Source: Lachnospiraceae bacterium
GTDB lineage: Bacteria; Bacillota; Clostridia; Lachnospirales; Lachnospiraceae
Length of the DNA stretch: 48,106 nucleotides
Direction: 5' to 3'
Assembly: GCA_017517305.1 (NCBI GenBank)
Contig: JAFWZV010000024.1
Location: 1 to 48,106 of the forward strand
How positions within the stretch are numbered: the stretch's first letter is position 1; every line of letters starts with the position of its first letter. Both the position numbers and the translations under genes were made by a program. Below the pieces are notes generated by a model. The model saw nothing but the letters and a program-made list of their open reading frames with translations, was not told the origin of the DNA and made no database searches. Below, piece by piece: positions 31,554 through 40,282 of the stretch.

Positions 31554-31589
31554 TTGACATACAGTGTATATGTGGTGTATATATACACT
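31554..31589 (+). promoter_or_regulatory. Promoter with YtrA-type palindromic operator
   Basis: TTGACA (31554-31559), 18 nt, TATATA (31578-31583). Overlapping the -10 is the palindrome AGTGTATAT-N9-ATATACACT (31563-31589), with a perfect inner GTGTATATATACAC (31575-31588). The GntR/YtrA protein encoded next is expected to bind it and repress the operon. Confidence 0.7.
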
Positions 31590-31628
31590 ATACACACTCG
31601 AGAGTTTAAAATTAAGAAAGGTATACCT

Positions 31629-32009
31629 ATGAACATTATAATTAGCAACACAAGTAGTGTTCCTATCTATGAACAGATTGAGCAGCAGATTAAGGATATG
31701 ATTGTTTCCGGCAAATTGGAGGAGGGAGAGATGCTTCCTTCCATGCGTTTTCTGGCCAAGGAGCTTCGCATTAGCCTTATAACTACAAAGCGTGCCTACG
31801 AGGAGCTAGAACGAGATGGCTTTATAGAAACTCGCGTTGGCATCGGTTGTTTTGTTAAGGCTAAGAATCAGGGACTTATCCGTGAGAAGGTTATGCAGGA
31901 GCTTGAGGACCATTTTGAAAATGCAGTGACCAGAGCAAAGGTTTGCGATATTCCTTTGCAGGAGCTGATTGAAATTCTGACCATCATATATGAGGACCAC
32001 TCTAAGTAG
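31629..32009 (+). CDS. GntR-family regulator, YtrA subfamily
   Basis: The start is put at ATG 31629; an in-frame TTG at 31554 would be inside the -35 box. The 126-residue protein has a GntR winged helix-turn-helix (about 10-78: PIYEQIEQQIKDMIVSGKLEEGE, MLPSMRFLAKELRIS, TTKRAYEELERDGF) and only a short helical tail of about 45 residues, the YtrA architecture. YtrA-type repressors control adjacent ABC genes and are often relieved by cell-wall antibiotics. The ABC ATPase gene follows after 63 nt, and the palindrome at 31563-31589 is its probable operator, so the operon is likely autoregulated. Confidence 0.92.
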   Translation: MNIIISNTSSVPIYEQIEQQIKDMIVSGKLEEGEMLPSMRFLAKELRISLITTKRAYEELERDGFIETRVGIGCFVKAKNQGLIREKVMQELEDHFENAVTRAKVCDIPLQELIEILTIIYEDHSK

Positions 32010-32072
32010 AATTAGTTTACATAAGTGTGAGGACTGGTGGTGATTACAGTCGCATACAGGGAGGGATTAACT

Positions 32073-32960
32073 ATGTCATTAGACTATAGCGTAGAAAATG
32101 CAATAGAAATCAAAAACTTAAACAAAAGCTACAAGGGATTTAGCTTAAAGGATGTAAGCTTTAATGTTCCTAGCGGACAGGTTACAGGCTTTATCGGACA
32201 AAATGGTGCAGGTAAAAGTACTACCATAAAGTCTATTCTAAATATGCTTAAGACCGATGGTGGGGACATAAAGGTCTTTGGAGCAGATAATTTAAAGAAT
32301 GAATTTGATATTAAGGAGAATGTGGGAGTTGTCTTTGATGATATAGGCTTTCACCCAAATCTTAAGGTAAAGCATATTGATAAGATATTAAAGGGAATGT
32401 ATAAGAACTGGGATTCAAAGGTGTTCTTTGAATACTTAGAGAAGCTTGGGCTTCCTACTAAGAAGAAGGTGGGAGACTATTCCCGTGGTATGCAGATGAA
32501 GCTTCAGATTGCCACAGCACTTTCCCACCACGCAAAGCTTCTTATCATGGACGAGCCAACAGGTGGTCTTGACCCTATCGTTCGTAATGAGATTCTGGAT
32601 ATATTTATGGAGTTTATACAGGATAGTGAGCATACAGTATTTCTGTCATCACACATAATAACTGACCTTGAAAGAATCGCAGATAATATCGTATTTATAC
32701 ATAAGGGTAAGATTCTTCTCTCGGAGGATAAGGATACTATTGCAGAGCGTCATGGTATACTTAAATGCTCCAAGGAGCAGTTTGCCACAGTGGATGATGA
32801 GGATGTTATCGGATATAGAAAGTCATCCTTTGGTATAGAAGCTTTGGTAGGGGACCAAGAGAAATGTAAGACCAAGTACAAGGGCATGCTTTGCGAGAAG
32901 ACATCCTTAGAAGAAATAATGTTGTTCTATGTAAATAATACTAACAACGGCGAAAACTAG
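32073..32960 (+). CDS. ABC transporter ATP-binding protein (YtrB/BcrA type)
   Basis: The start is put at ATG 32073 (AGGGAGG 8 nt before) rather than the upstream in-frame GTG at 32037. The 295-residue ATPase has Walker A GQNGAGKST (42-50), signature YSRGMQMKLQIATAL, Walker B LLIMDEPTGGLD and switch His in SSHII, and a C-terminal domain of about 70 residues. It shares the YtrB/BcrA branch with the ATPase at 26494. Downstream, after 12 nt, come two small permeases, giving a GntR-ATPase-permease-permease operon. Such systems act in antibiotic or peptide export; the substrate is not readable here. Confidence 0.93.
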   Translation: MSLDYSVENAIEIKNLNKSYKGFSLKDVSFNVPSGQVTGFIGQNGAGKSTTIKSILNMLKTDGGDIKVFGADNLKNEFDIKENVGVVFDDIGFHPNLKVKHIDKILKGMYKNWDSKVFFEYLEKLGLPTKKKVGDYSRGMQMKLQIATALSHHAKLLIMDEPTGGLDPIVRNEILDIFMEFIQDSEHTVFLSSHIITDLERIADNIVFIHKGKILLSEDKDTIAERHGILKCSKEQFATVDDEDVIGYRKSSFGIEALVGDQEKCKTKYKGMLCEKTSLEEIMLFYVNNTNNGEN

Positions 32961-32972
32961 GAGGTGTAGCTT

Positions 32973-33683
32973 ATGTTAGGATTAATTTATAAGGACCTTG
33001 TCCTTGTTAGGAAAAATATAATTATGGGCTTTTTAACCATAGCAGGTGTGGCACTATTTGCTTTGATATTTATACTTGGTATGAATGTAGGTAACTTTCA
33101 GGAGCTTAAAGAAGAGGAGTTTATATATAATCTGTTTTATAAGGGATGTATCCTCTATGTATGTGGAGCCGGAATAACTGTGTCATTAACTAGTGCTTCA
33201 GCTATAGACCAGGACCACAAGGCTGAGTGGTATAAGGTGCTATATTCTTCACCTATAAATATATGGAAGGAGATATTCTCTAGATACATAGTGGCATTTT
33301 TAGTCAATACAATAATGAGCATCTTCTCATCCATAATATTGCCTATAATTTATATGGCAGGTAATGAGTCTTATGGATTTAAGGAGTTTAAGACAGTTCT
33401 ATATTGCTGGATGGCAGGACTTCTTATAATACTTATCAGACTTCCTATAGATATTATTTTTTCAGCAAAGGTAAGTGTAGTTATATGCTGTTCAATGCTT
33501 GGAGTATTTCTTGTTGCTATTATGGCATGGCTTATGCATGAGGAAAATATTGAGGTGATATTTGAAACTATAAAGGGTTGGTTTGACTTAATTTATAACC
33601 ACGGAGCTCTTGTTGTTATAGGTGTGGTTATAGCATCATTTTCTGCTTCGTATTTTGGTAAGAGAAATAGGAGGTGGGCGTAA
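32973..33683 (+). CDS. ABC-2 type permease subunit A
   Basis: A 236-residue protein with about six hydrophobic helices (LVRKNIIMGFLTIAGVALFALIFI; GCILYVCGAGITVSLTSASA; YIVAFLVNTIMSIFSSIILPIIYM; and three more). The MLGLIYKDLVLVRKN start and the DHKAEWYKVLYSSPI loop are typical of ABC2_membrane_5/YtrC-like permeases. AGGAGGTG precedes the ATG. Its TAA is directly followed by the ATG of the second permease, so the two are made in step and probably form a heterodimeric channel with the ATPase at 32073. Confidence 0.87.
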   Translation: MLGLIYKDLVLVRKNIIMGFLTIAGVALFALIFILGMNVGNFQELKEEEFIYNLFYKGCILYVCGAGITVSLTSASAIDQDHKAEWYKVLYSSPINIWKEIFSRYIVAFLVNTIMSIFSSIILPIIYMAGNESYGFKEFKTVLYCWMAGLLIILIRLPIDIIFSAKVSVVICCSMLGVFLVAIMAWLMHEENIEVIFETIKGWFDLIYNHGALVVIGVVIASFSASYFGKRNRRWA

Positions 33684-34442
33684 ATGAAGGGATTACTTTA
33701 TAAGGATTTAATAAATGGCAAGGCATATATTGGAGTTGTGGTTTTCTATCTGTTCTATGCCTTTATGATGGTAGGTGTGATAGGCTGGGACTTTAATGCA
33801 GCTGAGGGACTCGAGGCAAAGCTTGGGGTTTTGTCAGAATGCTATCTTATGCTTGGTGGATGTGTATTTGCGGCATGCCTTTTGCCTATGGCTATGTCTA
33901 CAGTTTTATGTACTCTGGATAATAAAACTAAGTGGACAAGCTACGCTACAGCACTTCCTGGCGGATACAAGAATGTGGTGGCAGAGAAATACATAATAGT
34001 AGTAATCGGTCATGTGATAGGTGTATTAGCAAGCCTTATTACTATATTTGCAATCAAGCATACCTTTGAGGTTGAGGTAGATGGAGTAATGATAGAGGAT
34101 GTTGGTGCAAATGTATTCGTTATTCTTATGCTAATTATGTTAGGAATTTCTCTTATAGGCAATTCCATTTTGATCCCTTTTGTTGCTAGGAATAAGCCGG
34201 GATTAGTTAATATAGTCTTGACAGTATGTGGGGTAATTGCTATGTACGGATTGTTTGCTTATATAGCATTAGGAGATGTTTCCTTCTTCAAGCAGGAAAA
34301 CCTTGTGCAAAGAATTATTATGTGGATAGCAACCCATAAAAAGCAGGTGTGGGGCACATGCTACGGACTTGTAGGTGTGGGATTTGTTAGTCAGATAGTG
34401 TCTTATGTGGTGAGTGTTAAGAATTATCTTAAGTATGTGTAA
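33684..34442 (+). CDS. ABC-2 type permease subunit B
   Basis: A 252-residue paralogue of subunit A: it starts MKGLLYKDLINGK, like the first permease's MLGLIYKDLVL, has about six helices (VGIGVVVFYLFYAFMMVGVIG region, LGGCVFAACLLPMAMSTVL, KYIIVVIGHVIGVLASLITIF, VFVILMLIMLGISLIG, NIVLTVCGVIAMYGLF, and a last one near the C-terminus), and a TKWTSYATALPGGYKN loop matching DHKAEWYKVLYSSPIN of subunit A. AGGAGGTGGG precedes the ATG. It is the last gene of the operon, closed by a terminator at 34474. Confidence 0.87.
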   Translation: MKGLLYKDLINGKAYIGVVVFYLFYAFMMVGVIGWDFNAAEGLEAKLGVLSECYLMLGGCVFAACLLPMAMSTVLCTLDNKTKWTSYATALPGGYKNVVAEKYIIVVIGHVIGVLASLITIFAIKHTFEVEVDGVMIEDVGANVFVILMLIMLGISLIGNSILIPFVARNKPGLVNIVLTVCGVIAMYGLFAYIALGDVSFFKQENLVQRIIMWIATHKKQVWGTCYGLVGVGFVSQIVSYVVSVKNYLKYV

Positions 34443-34473
34443 GTTTTTTAGAATAAAATAAAGCGTTTTAGGA

Positions 34474-34517
34474 AAAGGCTGAAAGTGGCGAAAATGCTTA
34501 ACTTTCGGCTTTTTTTG
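34474..34517 (+). terminator. Terminator after GntR-ABC operon
   Basis: AAAGGCTGAAAGT (34474-34486) pairs with ACTTTCGGCTTTT (34501-34513) allowing G-U pairs, then T to 34516. Confidence 0.8.
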
Positions 34518-34611
34518 TGCCTATAAACTAAGTGAATTTTTTTGAGAAGAATAAAAATTTTTAAAAAATTTTTCAAAAAATAGGATATTTTTAAAATTAC
34601 ATTCGTGTATA

Positions 34612-34742
34612 TAGTGAAGGCGAGTAAATAGGGGATATATAAGCCGGCAAGAATTCACTAGATTACTTAAGGAGCCATAGCGATAAATTAGCAAGCATGA
34701 CTCAAAACAAAGAAAAAAGCAAAAAAGAAGGAGAATAAGATT
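34612..34742 (+). other. Leader of the lipoprotein gene with candidate structure
   Basis: This roughly 130-nt untranslated stretch contains TAGTGAA (34612-34618) and TTCACTA (34654-34660), which could close a stem around GGCGAGTAAATAGGGG and GCCGGC segments. A TGTATAT -10-like motif (34606-34612) adjoins it. The last 40 nt are A/G-rich with AGAAGGAG as ribosome site. I recognise no riboswitch class. Confidence 0.25.
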
Positions 34743-35282
34743 ATGAAGAAGAGATTTTTTACAGGTTTAGTTTTAGGAGCAATGATGATGGGGGCACTTA
34801 CCGGATGTGGAGATGCTAAGGATGTGAAGCCAGCTGAGAAGAAGTCAGCTAACACAGAGGTAGTTGAGGTAGTAGATGTAGAGGCTGAGGATACTGAGGA
34901 AGTGTCTGCGGATACAGCTACAGACGAAGGAATTTACGATTTGGAAGATGATATAGTATATAATATATGTCAGTCACCAGTGTTTACACAGGATGAGATG
35001 ATGTATGGTGCGGAATATGTAATAGCTGCATTTGGTACACATTTTCCAGAGTGTGAGCTTCTTAGTGTTACATACGATGACAGATTCTCAAGCTCACAGG
35101 ATGAGATTAACAAGCAACAGTATGGTGAGGCCGACTATGTGGTATTCACAACAGATTTTACTGTTCCTGCAGACTATACAGATGGACCTCTTAATGCAGG
35201 TGAGACTTATGAGGAATATCAGTGGATTCTTACTATGAATGATGCAGGACAGTGGGAGTTGGTTTCTTCCGGATGGCAGTAA
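34743..35282 (+). CDS. Small secreted lipoprotein of unknown function
   Basis: A 179-residue lipoprotein. Signal peptide MKKRFFTGLVLGAMMMGALTGC ends in the lipobox ALTGC (Cys22), so it should be lipidated and held on the outer membrane face. Residues 23-65 form an acidic, low-complexity linker (EVVEVVDVEAEDTEEVSADTATDEG). The remaining 115 residues are a compact beta-rich domain with TYDDRFSSSQDE, YVVFTTDFTVP and a Trp-rich end (WILTMNDAGQWELVSSGWQ). I do not recognise the domain. AGAAGGAG precedes the ATG and a strong terminator follows, so it is a single-gene unit. Confidence 0.82.
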   Translation: MKKRFFTGLVLGAMMMGALTGCGDAKDVKPAEKKSANTEVVEVVDVEAEDTEEVSADTATDEGIYDLEDDIVYNICQSPVFTQDEMMYGAEYVIAAFGTHFPECELLSVTYDDRFSSSQDEINKQQYGEADYVVFTTDFTVPADYTDGPLNAGETYEEYQWILTMNDAGQWELVSSGWQ

Positions 35283-35304
35283 AATAAGATGAGTTAATAT
35301 GATG

Positions 35305-35338
35305 AGAGCGCACAGATAAAGCTTGTGCGCTCTTTTTA
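35305..35338 (+). terminator. Terminator after lipoprotein gene
   Basis: AGAGCGCACA (35305-35314) / TGTGCGCTCT (35324-35333), followed by TTTTAA. Confidence 0.9.
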
Positions 35339-35450
35339 ATTTGATTGTTGGCAAAGTAACTATTGGTTACTATTTGTATTGAAAAAACTATACTTTTTTT
35401 GAAGGAAATGATATTTTAATATTAGGTACTTTGAACTTTGGAGGAAGCTT

Positions 35451-37916
35451 ATGATAAGAATGGAAATGGCCTGCTTTATGGTCATAGCCTTTATGGCTGT
35501 GATGTATTTCTCGGCAAGGCGACAAAAGAACAAAATGCACAGAATTTTCTCGGCTATGTTGGTCACTTCTATGATTAATCTGTTGTTTGATGCTGTAACA
35601 ATACATACAGTCAATAACAGAGATACCGTAGCACCTTGGATTAATGACCTTGCACACAAGCTGTTTATAGGAACCATGGTGCTGGTGTTTTATCTGGTGT
35701 ATAGGTACATTATAGCTATAGTTGAAGAAGAAAAAAATGAAGAAATAAAGAGAACTTTCATAGGTGATGTGGTGTTTATAGCAGCATTTGTGGGTGCATT
35801 TGCCTTGCCTCTATACTATAAGGAAACTAAGCTTGGCAGTTATTCTTACGGCCCTGCTGCATATATGACCTACGGTTCTATAGCAATATTTTTGGTTATG
35901 GTTATAGTGACTCTTGCTAAGCATTGGAAATTTATTCATCCTAAGCAGAGACTAGTTATAACCTTGGCATTATCTATAGAGGTAATTGTGTCCTTGTATC
36001 AGGCATTTCACCCTATGGCGCTTCTTAGTGGTATGGGAATAATGCTTATCAATCTATCCTTTTATATGCTGATGGAGAATCCGGACATAAGATTAGTTAA
36101 GCAGATTGAGATTGAAAAGGAGAGAGCAGAGGCGGCTAATAAATCAAAGTCAAACTTCCTTTCTCACATGTCTCATGAAATTAGAACACCTATGAATTCC
36201 GTTATAGGAATGACAGAGGTTTTGCTTAGAACAGATTTAGATGAGGAACAAAAGGGGTATCTAAATCATATAAAGCTGTCAGGTAATGCATTGCTTGCCA
36301 TAATTAATGATATCTTAGACCTGTCTAAAATCGAAGCGGGCAAGATGGAGCTTACAGAAACGGTATATGATGCATATTCTGAGATGGATAATATAAGGGT
36401 TATTATTGAGAATAGAATTGGTGAAAAGCCAATAACTCTAAATTACGATATAGATGACAAATTTCCACCTATATTATATGGAGATGTAATAAGAATTCGC
36501 CAGGTGCTTATAAATCTGCTTAATAATGCTGTAAAGTTTACTGAATCAGGATATATTACCCTAGGGGTAAAGGTATTATCTAAAACCCATGAGAACATTG
36601 ACTTGGAAATATCTGTAACCGATACAGGTGTGGGTATAAGACAGGAGGATTTGGAAAAATTATTTGACGAATTTAAACAGTTAGATTTGAAGAATAATCT
36701 AGGGAAGGAAGGAACGGGACTTGGACTTACCATATCATCTCAGCTTATAGAGCTGATGGGTGGAAAACTTAAGGTGGAAAGTGAATATGGAAAGGGAAGC
36801 CGATTTTATTTTAATATAAGTCAGAGACTTGTGTCGGAGGAAGAGTATGACAGAATTAAATTGGAGGATGCTATACAGGAATTTGCCACTCAAAAGGTCA
36901 GTGTATTGATAGTAGATGACGATGCTATGAACCTTAAGGTTGCAGAGAAGCTGTTAGAACCATATGGTATGAATATAGATTTAGCTAATGGCGGTGAACA
37001 GGCAGTTTCTATGGCAGAAGACAAGAAGTATGACCTGATTTTTATGGACCATATGATGCCAGTGGTGGATGGTTTAGAGGCCACAAGGCGTATTAGAGAA
37101 ATCAAGGACGATTATTACAAAAACTTGCCTATAATTGCACTTACAGCAAATGCCATGGTAGATAATAGGGATAAATTTTTTGCTGCAGGAATAACTGAGA
37201 TACTTACAAAGCCTATAGAGATGGATAAGATGGCTAAGACACTTCTTGAGTATCTTCCAAAGGAAAAGATATATCATAGTAAGCTTGGAATAAATCGGCT
37301 TGGAATAAAGCAGGAAAATGAAGATGATGAAAAGCTTGTTATAGATGGCTTGGATGTGGATTATGGTATCAGATATTCAGGCGGTAAGGAGATGTTTTTA
37401 GAGCTATTGTCGGACTATTATCTGTTGATAGATACTAAGACTAACAAAATAAAAAGATATATAGAAGATAATTTAATTAAGGATTATACTATAGAAGTAC
37501 ATGCACTAAAGAATACATCAAGACTAATTGGTGCTCTAGAGCTTGCTAAGGATTTTGAGTATTTGGAACATCTGGGAAATCAAGAATATGTAGAAGATAT
37601 AAAAGCTGAGACAGGTGCAATACTAGAAAAATATAATCGATATAAGGATATTTTAAAAGAGTATGGGAAGCAGGACAAGAAAGGAAAAAAACAGGTAAGT
37701 AATGAAACTATAATTCATTGCCTCGAAAGTATTTCTAGGGCAGTTGAGGAGTTTGATATGGATACCTGTGATGACCAGATGGAGGTTCTGGAGACATACA
37801 TATTGCCTGATGGTTGTCAGGAAAGTATGGAGAAGCTTAGGGTTTATATGGCTGATGTGGCTATGGAGGAAATACTTTCTACAACCAATGAGATGATAGA
37901 GATAATTAGGCATTAA
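35451..37916 (+). CDS. Hybrid sensor kinase with REC and HPt domains
   Basis: An 821-residue phosphorelay protein. Residues 1-210 contain about six to seven hydrophobic helices, an intramembrane sensor of a kind common in Lachnospiraceae hybrid kinases. HisKA follows with H242 in SHEIRTPMN, then HATPase with N-box LINLLNNAVKFT (about 353-364) and G-box KEGTGLGLTIS. A receiver (about 482-602) has D489/D490/D491, phosphoacceptor D533 in LIFMDHMMPVVDG and LTKP. A C-terminal HPt-like domain has H684 in EVHALKNTSRLIGA. All parts of a His-Asp-His relay are therefore in one chain. GGAGG lies before the ATG. The double-receiver protein 36 nt downstream is the likely final acceptor. Confidence 0.92.
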   Translation: MIRMEMACFMVIAFMAVMYFSARRQKNKMHRIFSAMLVTSMINLLFDAVTIHTVNNRDTVAPWINDLAHKLFIGTMVLVFYLVYRYIIAIVEEEKNEEIKRTFIGDVVFIAAFVGAFALPLYYKETKLGSYSYGPAAYMTYGSIAIFLVMVIVTLAKHWKFIHPKQRLVITLALSIEVIVSLYQAFHPMALLSGMGIMLINLSFYMLMENPDIRLVKQIEIEKERAEAANKSKSNFLSHMSHEIRTPMNSVIGMTEVLLRTDLDEEQKGYLNHIKLSGNALLAIINDILDLSKIEAGKMELTETVYDAYSEMDNIRVIIENRIGEKPITLNYDIDDKFPPILYGDVIRIRQVLINLLNNAVKFTESGYITLGVKVLSKTHENIDLEISVTDTGVGIRQEDLEKLFDEFKQLDLKNNLGKEGTGLGLTISSQLIELMGGKLKVESEYGKGSRFYFNISQRLVSEEEYDRIKLEDAIQEFATQKVSVLIVDDDAMNLKVAEKLLEPYGMNIDLANGGEQAVSMAEDKKYDLIFMDHMMPVVDGLEATRRIREIKDDYYKNLPIIALTANAMVDNRDKFFAAGITEILTKPIEMDKMAKTLLEYLPKEKIYHSKLGINRLGIKQENEDDEKLVIDGLDVDYGIRYSGGKEMFLELLSDYYLLIDTKTNKIKRYIEDNLIKDYTIEVHALKNTSRLIGALELAKDFEYLEHLGNQEYVEDIKAETGAILEKYNRYKDILKEYGKQDKKGKKQVSNETIIHCLESISRAVEEFDMDTCDDQMEVLETYILPDGCQESMEKLRVYMADVAMEEILSTTNEMIEIIRH

Positions 37917-37952
37917 ATATATAGGCCGATTAGATGATTGGGAGGAATGGTT

Positions 37953-38705
37953 ATGAACAATGTATTATTGCTTGCAGAGACAAGGAGCTTTACAGTGACC
38001 TCGCTTATCAAATTAGTTGAGGAGCACAAGTATAAAATGATTATGTCAAGCTATGATATAGATGACATACAGGACAAGGAAAAAGATACAAGGGCCATAA
38101 TAGTTTATGCTGAGGATGCAAATACTGAGGGGTTGGTATATATCAAGGACAAGGTTATAGAGAATAACAAGCCAATAATTGTAATTGGTGATATAAATCA
38201 GATAAATGACGTGGATGATATTATTCCAAGACAGTTCGTTAAGAAAACCTACATAAGACCATTTAACGTAAAAGAAGTGGCAGACGATATAGCAAAATTT
38301 TTGGATAAGGATGAAAGTCATCTTAAGAAAAAGATTTTGGTGGTTGATGATTCTGGAGCTGTATTAAGAAGTATTAAGAATCTTTTAGAGCCTAAGTATC
38401 AAGTGATTTTAGCCAACTCAGGAGCTATGGCTATAAAGTATCTATCTGTAAATACCCCGGATCTAGTTTTGCTAGATTACGAAATGCCTATCGTAGATGG
38501 CAAGCAGGTTCTTGAAATGATACGTTCAGAGTCAGACTTTGCAGGGACTCCAGTTATATTTCTGACTAATAAGAATGATAAGGAAAGTGTAATGAGTGTG
38601 TCATCACTTAAACCAGAGGGATATCTTTTAAAGTCCTTAGAACCAGAGAAAATAGTGGAAGCTATAGATGACTTTTTTGAAAAGAAAAAATGGACAGTTC
38701 AATAA
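37953..38705 (+). CDS. Double receiver-domain protein (one degenerate REC, one intact)
   Basis: The start is put at ATG 37953, 8 nt after GGGAGG; a TTG at 37938 overlaps that site. The 250 residues form two receiver-like halves. The first (1-120) has REC-like strands but lacks the acidic pair and the phospho-Asp (the expected strand reads AIIVYAEDAN). The second (126-250) is intact: D132/D133, phosphoacceptor D175 in LVLLDYEMPIVDG, LTNK switch and LLKSLEP, where the usual K-P pair is changed to K-S. There is no output domain, so it probably passes or buffers phosphate or acts by protein contact. Its gene follows the hybrid kinase on one transcript and ends at a terminator. Confidence 0.87.
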   Translation: MNNVLLLAETRSFTVTSLIKLVEEHKYKMIMSSYDIDDIQDKEKDTRAIIVYAEDANTEGLVYIKDKVIENNKPIIVIGDINQINDVDDIIPRQFVKKTYIRPFNVKEVADDIAKFLDKDESHLKKKILVVDDSGAVLRSIKNLLEPKYQVILANSGAMAIKYLSVNTPDLVLLDYEMPIVDGKQVLEMIRSESDFAGTPVIFLTNKNDKESVMSVSSLKPEGYLLKSLEPEKIVEAIDDFFEKKKWTVQ

Positions 38706-38754
38706 GTGGTATAGGTCACAATATTGAAGCAAATTAAGAACATACAAGAAAAGT

Positions 38755-38782
38755 AAAAGCTAGCGAAAACGCTAGCTTTTTT
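38755..38782 (+). terminator. Terminator after double-REC gene
   Basis: AAAAGCTAGCG (38755-38765), AAAA loop, CGCTAGCTTTT (38770-38780), T-run to 38782. Confidence 0.9.
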
Positions 38783-38877
38783 ACTGCAAATTAATATTGA
38801 TTATGTTGCTTGTATCATTTCAGTGTCATATTTTTCGATTAATTTGCTCTGCTGATATAAGTTTAATGACTAAGCAC

Positions 38878-39492
38878 TTACTCATGATAAAAAATTTTAG
38901 TCTCGTCTAAAACAGAATATTTTCCATTATTATAATCAACTATAATTACATTACAATTCTTTTGTAAACCACCTGACCAAAAGTGCTCTAGAGAATGTCC
39001 CTTAATATAAGTCATAATAGCCTTATTCATAGCACCGTGGGCAACAATCATAACCCTTTCACAGTCTTCTTCTAGAGGTTCGATAATCTCTTGCATAAAA
39101 TCCTTAGCTCTCTCAACCAAGTGTTCCAATGTTTCTCCGCTTTCGGAAGGTCTATACAGCTGAGGCTCAGTGAAGAAATACTTAAAATAGCAGTTTTCAT
39201 CCTCATACAAATCCTCATACCTTTTGCCCTCGGATATACCAAAGTTGAGCTCTCTAATTCTATCATCAGTAATTAATTCTATATCTCTGCCGTTTCGTAT
39301 AAGCTCTGCAGTAGTGTAAGCTCTCTTAAGGGGACTAGAATAAATCACATCAATATGTGTATTCATAAGTGCTTCACCAGTTTCTTTGGCTAGGCGAATT
39401 CCCTCTGGCCCTAATTCAATATCTGTAGAACCTTGAAGTCGTTTTTCCTTATTCCATATTGTTTCTCCATGTCTAACTATATAAAGTTCCAT
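38878..39492 (-). CDS. Histidine phosphatase family protein
   Basis: A 204-residue enzyme of the phosphoglycerate-mutase-like histidine phosphatases. The RHGE motif (H8 is the phosphorylated nucleophile), LQGSTDIELGPEGIRLA, SSPLKRAYTTAELI and the second catalytic histidine in VAHGAMNKAIM are all present. Such enzymes remove phosphate from small metabolites or sugars; the exact substrate cannot be read. It is the second gene of a two-gene operon: the uracil-DNA glycosylase gene ends 15 nt upstream. The start ATG 39492 has GAAAGGA before it. Confidence 0.92.
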   Translation of the reverse strand: MELYIVRHGETIWNKEKRLQGSTDIELGPEGIRLAKETGEALMNTHIDVIYSSPLKRAYTTAELIRNGRDIELITDDRIRELNFGISEGKRYEDLYEDENCYFKYFFTEPQLYRPSESGETLEHLVERAKDFMQEIIEPLEEDCERVMIVAHGAMNKAIMTYIKGHSLEHFWSGGLQKNCNVIIVDYNNGKYSVLDETKIFYHE

Positions 39493-39507
39493 AATATGAA
39501 TTCCTTT

Positions 39508-40182
39508 CTAAATATTTTCAATCTGCCAATCAATAGGAGCCACTCCATTGGCCTTAAGAAATTCATTAGCTTTACTAAAGTGTTTGCATCCGTAGAAGCC
39601 TCTATACACAGAAAGAGGTGATGGATGAGGCGCTTTAAGAATAAGATGCTTAGGATTGTTAAGCATAGCAGCCTTCTTCTGGGCGAAGCCACCCCAAAGC
39701 AGGAATACAATTGGGCGATCCTGTTCATTTACAATTCTTATAGCGGCATCTGTAAACTGCTCCCAACCCTTACCTTGGTGGGAGTTGGCCTGATGGGCGC
39801 GAACGGTAAGCACTGCGTTAAGCATAAGCACACCTTGATTAGCCCATTTAAGTAGATAACCATTGTTTGGAATATAGCATCCTAAATCATCGTTAAGCTC
39901 TTTATAAATGTTAACTAAAGAAGGTGGAGCAGGTACACCTGGTTTTACGGAAAAACATAAACCATGGGCCTGTCCTACATCGTGATAAGGATCCTGTCCG
40001 ATGATGACACATTTTACATCTGTAAGGTTAGTTAGATGGAATGCGTTAAATATATCATCACCAGGAGGGAATACTTCTCCAGAAGCATATTCCTTACCTA
40101 TGAAGTCAAAAAGCTTCTTATAATAGTCTTTTTTATATTCAGGGGCAAGTGCAGCTGCCCAATCATTTGTAATAGGTGGCAT
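39508..40182 (-). CDS. ung: Uracil-DNA glycosylase
   Basis: Family-1 UDG, which removes uracil from DNA to start base-excision repair. The start is placed at ATG 40182 (CAAGGAG before it), giving 224 residues, the usual Ung length; an in-frame ATG 23 codons earlier has no ribosome site. The signature motifs are intact: water-activating loop GQDPYH (62-67, catalytic D64), PPSLVNIYKEL (Pro-rich loop), GVLMLNAVLTVRAHQANSH, and HPSPLS (186-191, catalytic His). It is followed by a histidine phosphatase gene in the same operon and is divergent from the leuA T-box transcript. Confidence 0.97.
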   Translation of the reverse strand: MPPITNDWAAALAPEYKKDYYKKLFDFIGKEYASGEVFPPGDDIFNAFHLTNLTDVKCVIIGQDPYHDVGQAHGLCFSVKPGVPAPPSLVNIYKELNDDLGCYIPNNGYLLKWANQGVLMLNAVLTVRAHQANSHQGKGWEQFTDAAIRIVNEQDRPIVFLLWGGFAQKKAAMLNNPKHLILKAPHPSPLSVYRGFYGCKHFSKANEFLKANGVAPIDWQIENI

Positions 40183-40240
40183 AATTTTTCTCCTTGAAAA
40201 TATAATTAATATATATTTACATACCTTACCACATTTTTCG

Positions 40241-40269
40241 TTGACACTCAATTAAAATTGTGTTAAGGT
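40241..40269 (+). promoter_or_regulatory. Promoter of the leuA leader transcript
   Basis: TTGACA (40241-40246), 17 nt, TAAGGT (40264-40269), directly before the T-box leader. Confidence 0.6.
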
Positions 40270-40282
40270 TACCTTGTAAATG

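Noticed and set aside
31554-31628. Longer GntR protein starting at TTG 31554
   Set aside because: That start lies in the -35 box and would put the operator inside the coding region; ATG 31629 gives the normal YtrA start.
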